Positions 54,571 to 64,000 of a DNA stretch of 64,000 nt are shown piece by piece. Source of the stretch: an uncultured SAR86 cluster bacterium (GTDB lineage: Bacteria > Pseudomonadota > Gammaproteobacteria > Magnimaribacterales > D2472); contig CABYPB010000002.1 of NCBI GenBank assembly GCA_902520725.1, positions 1 to 64,000 on the forward strand, written 5' to 3'. Below the pieces are notes generated by a model. The model saw nothing but the letters and a program-made list of their open reading frames with translations. It had not been told where the DNA came from and did no database searches. The position numbers and the translations under genes are program-made. Numbering within the stretch: position 1 is the first letter of the stretch; each line of letters opens with the position of its first letter.

Positions 54571-56069
54571 TTTTTAATGAAATCTCTTACCTCATTTAAA
54601 AATCTATCAAAAGATGGTTGATGGTTATACATCATGTGCCCTGCTTCAAATTCTGAAAAAACAACCCTGTTCATATCAACCGTGTTGTCATACATAAAGT
54701 TTTCAGCCGTAAAACAAGGAGTTGCTAAATCATAGAGCCCACATGAAACATAAACTTTAAAATCTTTGTTATATCTTTGTGCTCTTGCAATATCAGGTAC
54801 TGTATTTACATATCCAAAATCATTACCTTTCCATTCTTGAGGGTGTTTCCAACTTGAATAAACATCATAGTCACCACTTTGGTATAACATTTTCATTTCG
54901 ACACCGATTTCACTAAACCAAGTATGTATAGCTGAAACATAAGCTGACATAAACCCTTCACTTGATACATCAGTATCGGGATATTGACCTCCTGCCATAT
55001 AGTCAGAATTTTTATATCTTGAATCTAATCTGCCTACTGAATAACCTTCATCTCTCAATAACTCTTTTCTAAAACTTGAAGGATCAACCCTCATATCAAA
55101 ATCTTCTACAAATCTTAGGCTTAAACCTGTAAATTCAGAATATTGTTTGATAACAGATTTTTTGTCACTTTCTAAGATTCTTGTTCCTTTGAGTAATGCT
55201 GGACCATATACCTCTAAACTAAATTTTTTTGAATCCTCATAAAATTCTTGAAGTGTTTTATCAGTTTTAATTTTTCCATGATAGTAGGCTGTTGCTGCAT
55301 ATGAAGGTAGAAATCCGTAATGAGGGCTATTATTACCAGGATGAAAAACTAAATACTGATAATCAGAAGCAGGTGCAACCATCAACAAACCATTAACTTC
55401 AATTGGTGTAATAGAACCAGATCTTAATTCTGACACCAATAAAGGACCCCTAATGCCACCATAACTCTCACCTAGGATATACCTAGGAGAATTCCAGCGT
55501 TTATTATCATTTATCCATCTTCTAATAAATTCAGCAATAATTTTAGGATCTTCACTTACACCCCAAAACTCTTCAGGTTCATGACATCCAATCGCCCTAC
55601 TATATCCAGTACCAATTGGATCAATAAAAACTAGATCTGCATCACTTAATGGAGATAATTTATTGTCAATAATTTTATACGGTGCTGAACCGTCATCAGA
55701 TGCATCACTTGGGACCTTTATAACTTTAGGGCCTAAAACACCCATATGAAGCCATAATGATGCTGAACCAGGACCACCATTAAAGCTAAATATAACTGGC
55801 CTATCAACTTCAGAATCTACTAGATATTCTGTATAGAAAAATGATGCCATTGGCTCACTTGGATTGTCTTTTTCATAAAGGATTTTTTCGTTTAGACTGG
55901 CTGTGTATTCAAGTCTTTTGCCATTAAAAACACCTGCAAAGTTATTAGAAAAAGATCTTTCTTCAGATGGAACATTTTTAATACTGCAGTTTTCAGAATA
56001 TGCATCAGCACTAAAAATATTAATAGATATAAAAGTTGTCGTTAAAAATAAAATAAATATAAATTTCAT
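54567..56069 (-). CDS. Secreted S10-type serine carboxypeptidase-like peptidase
   Basis: Signal peptide; FSFNGGPGSASLWLHMGVLGP, ILGESYGGIRGPLL nucleophile, FEAGHMMYNHQPS. Confidence 0.87.
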   Translation of the reverse strand: MKFIFILFLTTTFISINIFSADAYSENCSIKNVPSEERSFSNNFAGVFNGKRLEYTASLNEKILYEKDNPSEPMASFFYTEYLVDSEVDRPVIFSFNGGPGSASLWLHMGVLGPKVIKVPSDASDDGSAPYKIIDNKLSPLSDADLVFIDPIGTGYSRAIGCHEPEEFWGVSEDPKIIAEFIRRWINDNKRWNSPRYILGESYGGIRGPLLVSELRSGSITPIEVNGLLMVAPASDYQYLVFHPGNNSPHYGFLPSYAATAYYHGKIKTDKTLQEFYEDSKKFSLEVYGPALLKGTRILESDKKSVIKQYSEFTGLSLRFVEDFDMRVDPSSFRKELLRDEGYSVGRLDSRYKNSDYMAGGQYPDTDVSSEGFMSAYVSAIHTWFSEIGVEMKMLYQSGDYDVYSSWKHPQEWKGNDFGYVNTVPDIARAQRYNKDFKVYVSCGLYDLATPCFTAENFMYDNTVDMNRVVFSEFEAGHMMYNHQPSFDRFLNEVRDFIKN

Positions 56070-56120
56070 ACTTTTGATTATATATAATAATGTAATTGTA
56101 TTATGTTTTATATTATATAA

Positions 56121-57617
56121 ATGGAAAAGTTAAAAATAGCATTTAGTTTTATTAAGATAAAATTAAATAAAATTGGTAATATCTTTTTAAAAGCAACAAC
56201 TGGTTATGCAGTAGGTTCTTTTGCAATAATACAGGTTTCTAGCATCGTATCTGACAATATTTCTATGGCGGAAGCTTTTGGATTAACAAAAGAATCATTC
56301 ATGCAATATCTTTTTGTAAGTTTAATTATAATTTTTCCAATTTTTTTAATAGTTACATATATTTTAAGAAGTAAGTCTGTAGATAAAGAAATTATGTCAA
56401 CACTTGATAATAATCTAAGCAAAATTGAAGACTATAGACCTAAGATTGCTGTAATTCCATTTGAAAATCTTAATCAAGATAAAGACCAGCAATTTTTAGT
56501 TGATGGTATTGCAGAAGATTTGTTAATGGAACTATCTATGGTCAAAGAACTTTCAGTTGCCACTCGAAAAACTTGTTTTGATTTCAAGAACAAGGATTAC
56601 ACAAGTAAAGAATTTAAAGATGAATATGGATTTGATTATATAGTAACTGGAAGTATTAGAGCCTCAGATAATAAATTAAGAATTCTAATAGAGTTAAGTG
56701 ATATGACAGATGATCGAGTTATATGGACAAACAAATTTGATAGTGCCAGCTCAGATATTTTTGAGATTCAAGATGAGATAGTTACAAAAATTGTTACATG
56801 TTTAGTTGGAGAAATTGAAATATCAAGTCTAAAAAGAGCGCACAGAAAGCCAACAGACAATATGACATCTTATGAATATACTTTAAAAGGGAGAGCTCTT
56901 AATCAACAGTTTGAAAAAAATGCTAATGCAGAAGCAATTAAAATGCTTGACGCTGCGATTGAGGCGGATACAACAAATCCTCTTCCCTACTCTTGGAAAG
57001 CTTGTACTATTGGCCAATCTATGGCGCTTGGCTTTCGAGAAGATAATGATGAAACTATGGCAGATTTCTTATCTGCGTTAAGCAAAGCGAATGAGCTTAA
57101 CGACAATGATTGGAATGCTCTAAGGATTATTGCAGAAGCACATCTTACTTTGGATGATTTTCAACAAGCTATGGTCTATGCAAATAAGGCTTACAATGCA
57201 AATCCTAATCATCCATATGTTTTATGGATATATGGTAGAGTTTTAATACGATATAACCATGTAGATGATGGAATTAAAGTGCTTGAGCATTTATTTAAAA
57301 TTGAGCCTATGGCATTGGCAGATGTAAATACTGATCGTGTTGTTAAGGAATTATTTGTTGCATATTATCTTTATGGTAATTATAAAAAATGTAATGAGTT
57401 GTTTAATCAAATATACGAACATGATTTTAGAGAGTGGTTAATTTATATTGATATAAAGTCAAAAGAAAACATCGATTATTTAAAGGATGTATGGTACAAA
57501 TCAGGATTAGATAGATTTAAGGATCTCAACAATAAAAAAGAAGTTTCTTTATTTCACTTTAACAATAAAAAACTTAATTCAAGTTTATTAAGTCTTTCAA
57601 ATAATTTATTAAGTTAA
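56121..57617 (+). CDS. Membrane-anchored protein with TolB-N/FlgO-like domain and TPR region
   Basis: Two N-terminal TM helices; KIAVIPFENLNQDKDQQFLVDGIAEDLLMELS; helical repeats (MVYANKAYNANPNHPYVLWIYGRVLI). Confidence 0.7.
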   Translation: MEKLKIAFSFIKIKLNKIGNIFLKATTGYAVGSFAIIQVSSIVSDNISMAEAFGLTKESFMQYLFVSLIIIFPIFLIVTYILRSKSVDKEIMSTLDNNLSKIEDYRPKIAVIPFENLNQDKDQQFLVDGIAEDLLMELSMVKELSVATRKTCFDFKNKDYTSKEFKDEYGFDYIVTGSIRASDNKLRILIELSDMTDDRVIWTNKFDSASSDIFEIQDEIVTKIVTCLVGEIEISSLKRAHRKPTDNMTSYEYTLKGRALNQQFEKNANAEAIKMLDAAIEADTTNPLPYSWKACTIGQSMALGFREDNDETMADFLSALSKANELNDNDWNALRIIAEAHLTLDDFQQAMVYANKAYNANPNHPYVLWIYGRVLIRYNHVDDGIKVLEHLFKIEPMALADVNTDRVVKELFVAYYLYGNYKKCNELFNQIYEHDFREWLIYIDIKSKENIDYLKDVWYKSGLDRFKDLNNKKEVSLFHFNNKKLNSSLLSLSNNLLS

Positions 57618-57619
57618 TT

Positions 57620-58642
57620 ATGCTTTATAACAATATACTTCATACGATTGGGAATACACCTTCAATAAAACTCCGAAATATTTCTATTAATAACGCGGAG
57701 CTTTATGTTAAAGCTGAGTATTTCAATCCAGCAAGTTCAGTAAAAGATAGGCTTGCAGTAAGTATTATTGAAAATGCTGAATTAAGGAACCAACTTAAAG
57801 AAGGTCAAACAGTTGTTGAGGCTACAAGTGGAAATACTGGAATTGGTTTAGCAATGGTATGTGCTGCAAAAGGTTATCCATTGGTTGTAACAATGCCTGA
57901 TAGTGCATCAATTGAACGAAGAAAATTAATGAGATTCTTGGGAGCAAAAGTGCTTTTAACACCCGCTGCAGAAGGTGGAACTGGTGCATATAATAAAGCC
58001 AAGCAGCTAGTAATTAAAAATAATTGGTTTTTTGCAAAACAGTTTGAAAATGAAGATAACAGCATGGTGCATGAACAAACAACTGGCGAAGAGATTGTAA
58101 ATGATTTTAAAGATATTGGTTTAGATTATTGGGTTTCTGGATATGGTACTGGAGGAACATTTACTGGTGTAAGTAGAGTGTTTAGAAAGAAAATGCCAAA
58201 TACTAAATTAATCTTAACTGAACCAGATGTTGCGCAATTAATCGGAAGTAATAAAGAACAAATTAGAAATAATGATGGTTCAGCATCTCAATCTCATCCA
58301 GAATGGAATCCCCACCCTATACAAGGATGGACTACAGATTTCATACCACTTGTACTTCAAGAATCAATAGATAATCAATACTTTGATGAATTGATTCCTG
58401 TTTCAGGAAATGATGGTATTTTTTGGGCCAATGAATTAGCTAAGAAAGAAGGAATAATAACTGGAGTATCAGGTGGTTCAACTTTTGCAATTGCTGTTGA
58501 GGTTGCTAAAAAAGCTAAGAAAGGAGCAAAAATATTATGTATGCTTCCAGACACTGCTGAAAGATATATGTCTAGTATCTTATTTGATGATATTGAAGAA
58601 GAAATGAATGATGATGAATTATCAATTTACGATTCGGTTTGA
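57620..58642 (+). CDS. cysK: Cysteine synthase A-like
   Basis: NPASSVKDRLAVSII PLP lysine, VEATSGNTGIGLAMVCAAKGY, GVSGGSTFAIAVEVAKK. Confidence 0.93.
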   Translation: MLYNNILHTIGNTPSIKLRNISINNAELYVKAEYFNPASSVKDRLAVSIIENAELRNQLKEGQTVVEATSGNTGIGLAMVCAAKGYPLVVTMPDSASIERRKLMRFLGAKVLLTPAAEGGTGAYNKAKQLVIKNNWFFAKQFENEDNSMVHEQTTGEEIVNDFKDIGLDYWVSGYGTGGTFTGVSRVFRKKMPNTKLILTEPDVAQLIGSNKEQIRNNDGSASQSHPEWNPHPIQGWTTDFIPLVLQESIDNQYFDELIPVSGNDGIFWANELAKKEGIITGVSGGSTFAIAVEVAKKAKKGAKILCMLPDTAERYMSSILFDDIEEEMNDDELSIYDSV

Positions 58643-58646
58643 TTAA

Positions 58647-59372
58647 CTAGGCTATTACCTTTGCTGGAATCCCAGCAACTCGAGTATTTGGTTCAACATC
58701 TTTTAAAACTAAGCTACCGGCCGCAATTGTTGAATTTTCACCTATTATTATATTTCCTAAAATTGTACTAGAAGCATAAATAGATACACCTGATTGAATT
58801 TTTGGATGCCTGTCACCGATATCTAAACCCTTTCCACCTAATGTAACTCCTTGATATATAGATACATTTTCATCAATTGTTGTTGTCTCACCTATTACAA
58901 CTCCTGTTGCGTGATCTATCATAACTCCACCTTTGATTTCAGCAGCTGGATGAATATCAACTCCAAATATCTCAGATGCACGATTTTGAAAAAAAAGCGC
59001 CATAGTATGTCTATTATTTTTCCACAAACAATTTGCTGCTCGATAAGTTGCAAGACCCTGATAACCCTTATAAAAAAGTATTGGGGTTGAATAGTAATCA
59101 CAAGCTGGATCATTTTCTTTAAAAAAAATTAAATCTTTAATCAGTGAGTCTTCAATACCTTCACAATTAGTAAAAACTTCAAGGATAAATTTTTTAATAT
59201 CCTCAGAAGATAAAGCATTACTATTCAGCTTTGAAGCAAGTATTGATGCAATACAAGCTAGAAAATTATCTTGCGAGGTAATAAGTGATGATAAATAAGG
59301 CTTTAAAGATGGCTCAGCGCTAATCCTTAAATTAATTTCATCTTTAATTTCATTCCAAATTTTTAGATTCAT
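58647..59372 (-). CDS. cysE: Serine acetyltransferase
   Basis: Hexapeptide repeats; DIHPAAEIKGGVMIDHATGVVIGETTTIDENVSIYQGVTLGG, RHPKIQSGVSIYASSTILGNI. Confidence 0.95.
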   Translation of the reverse strand: MNLKIWNEIKDEINLRISAEPSLKPYLSSLITSQDNFLACIASILASKLNSNALSSEDIKKFILEVFTNCEGIEDSLIKDLIFFKENDPACDYYSTPILFYKGYQGLATYRAANCLWKNNRHTMALFFQNRASEIFGVDIHPAAEIKGGVMIDHATGVVIGETTTIDENVSIYQGVTLGGKGLDIGDRHPKIQSGVSIYASSTILGNIIIGENSTIAAGSLVLKDVEPNTRVAGIPAKVIA

Positions 59373-59395
59373 TATGATAATTATAAAATTAAATT

Positions 59396-60805
59396 TTAAT
59401 CATTAATATATAAACCAAAACCCTCTTGAAGGCCAATTACTTCATTTGTAGTGGTTCTATCGTTTGAGGCATAAAAATCCATAGATTCTTTTTTAAATAA
59501 AATATAGTTAAGTAAATCAGTTTCGCTATTAGAGTAATCTTTTAGATGGCAGGAATTACAAAAGTTACTAAACTCTTTTTTATAATCTTGTATTGTTAGC
59601 TTATCTGTATCTTCGTTGTTTATAGTTTTAGTTTTATCTATTTTTCTTTTAAGTTTAGAACATACTGTTCCTGGTATCTTTCCATAAGATCCATCTACAA
59701 GATCTATAAATTCTTTATTAAGTGTTTTATATCTTTTATTATCGAGCACATTCATCAATGCCTGTGCACCAACAATTTGTGATGATGGTGTTACAAGCGG
59801 AACGTATCCAATATCTTTTCTAATCCTAGGAATTTCATCTATAAGCATTTTTAATTTGTTAGATTTTTTTAAATCTGTAAGTTGTTTTTCAAGAATACTC
59901 AACATTCCACCAGGGACCTGGTTTATAAGCATATCAATATCTACACCTCTCATGGAGCCCTCATACTGTTCATATTTAGGTCTTATTGATTGAAAATATG
60001 ATGAGATTTTTGATAATAAATTCATGTCGTAGGGACATGTATTGTCGTCATAAATCATTGACATAAAACTTTCTGTAGCTGTGTGAGCATATAAATTACT
60101 AAAAGATGATATAGATGTATCAATATTATCTACTCCAGCTTCATAAGCTTTGTAATTTGTTGCATCAGACAATCCAGTAGTAGAGTGTGTGTGTAGATGA
60201 ATTGGAATATTTAAATTCTTTTTTAATCTTTTAACTAATTCAAAGCACACTCCTGGCCGCAATAATCCAGCCATATCTTTAATTGCTAATGATTTTGCAC
60301 CACAGTCTTCAATATCTTTTGCTAATTTAATCCAGTAATCCTCATTATGAATAGGACTAGTTGTATAACAAATAGTACCTTGAGAGTTCTTTTTTGCTTT
60401 ATTAACAAATTTAATTGAAGATTGGATATTGTTTATATCATTCAGAGAATCAAATATTCTGAATATATCTATACCATGTTTAACGGCATTTGATATAAAT
60501 AACGAAATAATAGAATCGTCAAACTGCTTATATCCAACTAAGTTTTTACCACGAATTAGCATTTGTAACTTTGTTTTTTTTAAAGACTTCTTAAAAACCT
60601 TTAACCTATCCCATGGATTCTCATTTAAAAATCTTAAACAGCAGTCATAGGTAGCCCCACCCCATACTTCTAAAGAAGAAAAGCCAACATTATCCATAGA
60701 TTTTAAAATAGGTTTCATATCATCTAAGGTCATTCTTGTTGCTATTAAAGACTGTTGACCATCTCTTAAGACTACTTCTGTAATATTAGGTTTGTTTTTA
60801 TTCAT
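59396..60805 (-). CDS. Oxaloacetate decarboxylase alpha / pyruvate carboxylase subunit B-like carboxyltransferase, no biotinyl domain
   Basis: EVVLRDGQQSLIATRMT, VWGGATYDCCLRFLNENPWDRL, IKDMAGLLRPG, IHLHTHSTTGLSDATNYKAYEAGVDNIDTSISSFS; ends without AMKM. Confidence 0.88.
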   Translation of the reverse strand: MNKNKPNITEVVLRDGQQSLIATRMTLDDMKPILKSMDNVGFSSLEVWGGATYDCCLRFLNENPWDRLKVFKKSLKKTKLQMLIRGKNLVGYKQFDDSIISLFISNAVKHGIDIFRIFDSLNDINNIQSSIKFVNKAKKNSQGTICYTTSPIHNEDYWIKLAKDIEDCGAKSLAIKDMAGLLRPGVCFELVKRLKKNLNIPIHLHTHSTTGLSDATNYKAYEAGVDNIDTSISSFSNLYAHTATESFMSMIYDDNTCPYDMNLLSKISSYFQSIRPKYEQYEGSMRGVDIDMLINQVPGGMLSILEKQLTDLKKSNKLKMLIDEIPRIRKDIGYVPLVTPSSQIVGAQALMNVLDNKRYKTLNKEFIDLVDGSYGKIPGTVCSKLKRKIDKTKTINNEDTDKLTIQDYKKEFSNFCNSCHLKDYSNSETDLLNYILFKKESMDFYASNDRTTTNEVIGLQEGFGLYIND

Positions 60806-60860
60806 AATATATATATTGATAATGATTTATATATACTTAGAAATCAAATTATTTATATAT

Positions 60861-60884
60861 AAAAAACCCGCCATTGTGCGGGTT
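60861..60884 (-). terminator. Rho-independent terminator for the cupin gene (minus strand)
   Basis: 7-bp stem AACCCGC/GCGGGTT, 6-nt loop, T-tract on minus strand. Confidence 0.85.
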
Positions 60885-60902
60885 ATTTAATTGAAGATAT
60901 AT

Positions 60903-61310
60903 TTAATTAATAAAGATAGTATGTTCTTTTCCAGATTCAGCTACTCTGATAACTAAGAGATCAGAGCACCCATCACCTAAGTCAGGAGCATCTGCTTCTC
61001 CACCATGAACCCAATCAGTTCTTTCAAACCAATATTCACCATTAGAGTAAGTTTTCCACTTGCCTGTTGATTTTGATTGAGATTCACCATCAAGAACAAA
61101 AACTAATGTTCCAGCAGCTGGATGAAAATGTTTTGCAACAGTACCCTGATTGCAAGTTTTACGTCTTTCAACAATCATGTCCATACCATTTTTCATATCA
61201 AATATTTCTGATGATATTAAACCTGGAAATGACTTTGTTTCATCTGCATCATCTGCATTAATGTTTAATGTTGTAGTTAGTAAAATAAAAAGACTTAAAT
61301 AAATTTTCAT
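60903..61310 (-). CDS. Secreted cupin-domain protein
   Basis: Signal peptide; GTVAKHFHPAAGTLVFVLDGESQS cupin motif. Confidence 0.72.
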   Translation of the reverse strand: MKIYLSLFILLTTTLNINADDADETKSFPGLISSEIFDMKNGMDMIVERRKTCNQGTVAKHFHPAAGTLVFVLDGESQSKSTGKWKTYSNGEYWFERTDWVHGGEADAPDLGDGCSDLLVIRVAESGKEHTIFIN

Positions 61311-61311
61311 A

Positions 61312-62043
61312 TTACTCTCCAGTGTAAAATTTAACTAATGATACAAGTTCGACATTAACATTTTGTCTATAGTCCTTTATATCCTTAGAAAATTCTGCGT
61401 AGGCATCTGATGAAAGAACTGCCTTTTGAGTCGTTAATAATGCATCTAATGATTCGTTACCAACGTAAACCATATGTGACGAATATCTATTTCCAAAAAG
61501 GACTCTATTCATTCCAAATGAACCATTCACATTATCTAAGTTAGCTGACATCATTTTTTTCCAAGAATTTAAATAATGACTTTCATGACCTTCATCAACT
61601 TTGAAATTATATTTTGCAAAAACTGTATCTGTGGTCCATTGACTTGCAGCTACAACATTTTCAGCAACCCAATTCCATGATCTATCAGTATCAGTATTTT
61701 TTTGAAATGACTTGATCATAAATGCAGATTCACTACATGAATTAAATATAGCTCTTCCCTTTTCCATTTTTTCTGCATTTTCATATACAACCAAAATAAA
61801 ATGTGAGCTTCCAGATCCCCTTAACGACCAAAGACTTACACCAACATCTGATTCACTTCTCCATTTTTCTGCACATTTAGATTTATCAAACTTATCTAAA
61901 GCCATCATAAAATTTTGTGGATCAGTTACTGTTAAGTAATTGAACTCCATAATAGTTCCATCACTTTCCATTTTTACTTCTTCTGCAGTAATGTTTACAT
62001 TGAAACAAAAAACTACAAGAGCAGCACATAAATATTTTTTCAT
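61312..62043 (-). CDS. Secreted hypothetical protein
   Basis: Signal peptide MKKYLCAALVVFCFNVNITAEE; start corrected from ORF track (62085). Confidence 0.65.
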   Translation of the reverse strand: MKKYLCAALVVFCFNVNITAEEVKMESDGTIMEFNYLTVTDPQNFMMALDKFDKSKCAEKWRSESDVGVSLWSLRGSGSSHFILVVYENAEKMEKGRAIFNSCSESAFMIKSFQKNTDTDRSWNWVAENVVAASQWTTDTVFAKYNFKVDEGHESHYLNSWKKMMSANLDNVNGSFGMNRVLFGNRYSSHMVYVGNESLDALLTTQKAVLSSDAYAEFSKDIKDYRQNVNVELVSLVKFYTGE

Positions 62044-62159
62044 AATTCTCTCTCCTAATATGAATATTAATAATACATTAATCAAAGTAATAAGAGTTTT
62101 TATTTATGTAAATAATTTGGATATATATATAGATAATATACATATATTTATTTTTAATA

Positions 62160-62192
62160 TTTATAATCTGTATTATTATAAAAGATTATAAA
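62160..62192. promoter_or_regulatory. Perfect 10-bp inverted repeat TTTATAATCT-N13-AGATTATAAA, containing a TATAAT-like -10
   Basis: Direct reading, immediately before a purine-rich RBS (AAGGGAG) of the 62207 gene. Confidence 0.45.
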
Positions 62193-62206
62193 TAAGGGAG
62201 AAAAAT

Positions 62207-62587
62207 ATGGCTGAATATCAAATATTAAACCTAATGCAAGTTGGATTCATTCAAAATTCAATGTATTTTGTTGGAATGGTATTGTTTACTTGGTTGGGTT
62301 TTAGAATGGCTAATAATATGTACAATAGTCCTGATGCCAATATGCTTGGAAAAGTTTTTACATCAGTATTTTGTATTTTTGTTGCTGCATTTATGTTTGG
62401 TGTAAACCAAATTGGTGGATCAATATTAGAATCTGCTGTAATGAATTTAAGTGAAATTGGCGCACCTTCTGCTGAAAGAATGGCTGCATATCTTGATTTT
62501 CCTCTTGTTGTTGGAGCACCACTTCAAACAGCATTTGTATTATTCATACTTGCATTTCAATTAGCTATAACTTGGTCTAAAAAATAA
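62207..62587 (+). CDS. Uncharacterised small membrane protein (about 3-4 TM)
   Basis: 126 aa ORF with strong RBS, hydrophobic segments and its own terminator. Confidence 0.72.
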   Translation: MAEYQILNLMQVGFIQNSMYFVGMVLFTWLGFRMANNMYNSPDANMLGKVFTSVFCIFVAAFMFGVNQIGGSILESAVMNLSEIGAPSAERMAAYLDFPLVVGAPLQTAFVLFILAFQLAITWSKK

Positions 62588-62596
62588 CAAAAATAT

Positions 62597-62620
62597 GGGG
62601 TCTTTATGACCCCTTTTTTT
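62597..62620 (+). terminator. Rho-independent terminator
   Basis: GGGGTC-TTTAT-GACCCC followed by TTTTTTT. Confidence 0.9.
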
Positions 62621-62622
62621 AA

Positions 62623-63486
62623 ATGATAAAATCAAAATTTACAAGCCAAATAGTTTGTATTTTTATTTATGTTATTTCCTTTTATTTATCATATTTACTT
62701 CTACCAGAATCAATAACTGATACGTGGTCGAAGATTGTTGTTTGGCATATATTCGCAACAATATTTATATATATTGGAAGTTTAATTCTAAATAATTCAA
62801 GCTTATATGATCCATTTTGGTCAATTGCACCTGTTCCAATAGTGGTATATTTAACGTTGTCATTTAAAAATACTATTGAACTTATTGTCCTTGTTTCTTT
62901 GCCTATATTTTTTTGGGCAATTAGATTAACAAGAAACTGGTTAATAAGTTGGCAAGGTTTTGATCATGAAGATTTTAGATATATAGATCTAAAAAATACG
63001 AATAGAGTTCAGGCTGAAATTAATAATTTTTTTGGAATCCATTTAGTACCAACAATGTTAGTTAATATTGGACTTTATCCTTTGATATATATAACTACAA
63101 ATGAAATCGAAACTAATATATTTTTATATTTAGCTTCAATATTTACAATCGTGGCTGTAATTCTTGAAACTGTATCAGATGAGCAGATGAGAGAATTTAA
63201 GAGCAACGATGAAAATAAAGGGAAAACAATGAAATATAAACTATGGAAGTATTCTCGCCATCCAAACTATTTGGGTGAAGTTTTATTTTGGTATGGTATT
63301 TATTTTATGGGTCTTTCATCAGGCTTAGCATCATATTGGACAATATTATGTCCAACATTGATGTTAGCTCTATTTATATTCGTTTCATGTCCCATGATGG
63401 ACAAAAGAAGTCTAAATAATAGAGTTGACTACAAAGAATATATGGATAAAACATCACAACTTTTATTACTTCCACCAAAATCATAA
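62623..63486 (+). CDS. DUF1295 / steroid 5-alpha-reductase-like membrane protein
   Basis: DPFWSIAPV, RLTRNWLISWQGFDHEDFRY, LWKYSRHPNYLGEVLFWYGIYFMGL. Confidence 0.9.
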   Translation: MIKSKFTSQIVCIFIYVISFYLSYLLLPESITDTWSKIVVWHIFATIFIYIGSLILNNSSLYDPFWSIAPVPIVVYLTLSFKNTIELIVLVSLPIFFWAIRLTRNWLISWQGFDHEDFRYIDLKNTNRVQAEINNFFGIHLVPTMLVNIGLYPLIYITTNEIETNIFLYLASIFTIVAVILETVSDEQMREFKSNDENKGKTMKYKLWKYSRHPNYLGEVLFWYGIYFMGLSSGLASYWTILCPTLMLALFIFVSCPMMDKRSLNNRVDYKEYMDKTSQLLLLPPKS

Positions 63487-63523
63487 ATTGGTATTATTAA
63501 TTTAAGAATTGTAGAATTAAATA

Positions 63524-63940
63524 ATGAATGAATTAAATTTAGTACAAAAGTTTATTTGGTTATCCGAAAGAGTCATTTTATTAATAATTGCACTTGCTAC
63601 AATTTATGCATCGGGTATTGAAATAGTAAGGATGATTAATGAAGAGATGGTTAATTTAAGTGATCTATTCTTATTATTTATATATGCAGAAGTTCTTGGT
63701 ATGGTCGCGACATTTTATGCAAATAATAGAATACCAGTTACTTTACCCTTAATTATTGCTATGACGGCACTTACTAGAATGATTATTCTTCAGAGCAAAG
63801 ATCTCAATGCGATTAATATTATTTATGAAGCATCTGGTATATTAATTTTATCTATCGCTGCGTATATAATGACTTTAAAAGATAAAATTAGTCTAAAAAA
63901 ACTTCTTCTAAGAGATAAGATAGAAGAAAGTGATTCATAA
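63524..63940 (+). CDS. PsiE-like (phosphate-starvation-inducible E) membrane protein
   Basis: Four hydrophobic segments; LFLLFIYAEVLGMVATFYANNRIPVTLPLIIAMTALTRMIIL. Confidence 0.7.
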   Translation: MNELNLVQKFIWLSERVILLIIALATIYASGIEIVRMINEEMVNLSDLFLLFIYAEVLGMVATFYANNRIPVTLPLIIAMTALTRMIILQSKDLNAINIIYEASGILILSIAAYIMTLKDKISLKKLLLRDKIEESDS

Positions 63941-63941
63941 T

Positions 63942-64000
63942 TTAAATAGAATATTGATTTAATTCTTCATATATAGGCATTGCCTTTTCTACAATTCTTC
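63942..64000 (-). CDS. C-terminal fragment of an unidentified protein running off right edge
   Basis: Open reverse frame ...RIVEKAMPIYEELNQYSI*. Confidence 0.4.
   Translation of the reverse strand, partial: RIVEKAMPIYEELNQYSI

Noticed and set aside
1-64000. CRISPR, prophage, toxin-antitoxin, restriction-modification, tRNA or rRNA genes
   Set aside because: No supporting repeats, motifs or cloverleaf-like sequences were seen, though a tRNAscan/Infernal run would be needed to exclude RNA genes fully.

Overview
This is an AT-rich, densely packed bacterial chromosome segment. Gene content and order point to a streamlined marine gammaproteobacterium; SAR86-like is my inference and is not proven. 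I can assign about 55 protein genes, including two short genes and two partial edge genes absent from the ORF track. Conserved blocks are metG/mrp, rne/rluC, rpmF-fabD-fabG-acpP-mltG-tmk-holB, nfuA, csiV-like/mfd, gap, nqrABCDEF-apbE-nqrM, aceA/purB/mnmA/icd/clpS/clpA/infA, typA and cysK/cysE. Accessory content is mainly secreted degradative enzymes (GH16, M64-, M14- and S10-type) plus small uncharacterised secreted or membrane proteins. I saw no CRISPR array, prophage, transposon, rRNA or tRNA, and no clear defence system. The most interesting signal is distributed: four housekeeping proteins (HolB, RNase E, NudC, Mrp) appear to have lost the cysteine motifs that bind Zn or Fe-S in their E. 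coli relatives, while MetG, NfuA, NqrF and NqrM keep theirs. Other leads are an MlaA without a lipobox, an OadA/PycB-type carboxyltransferase without a biotin-carrier domain, an Na+/alanine symporter with a large extra domain, a fab cluster missing plsX/fabH/fabF/pabC, and nearly universal tail-to-tail overlap of convergent genes.
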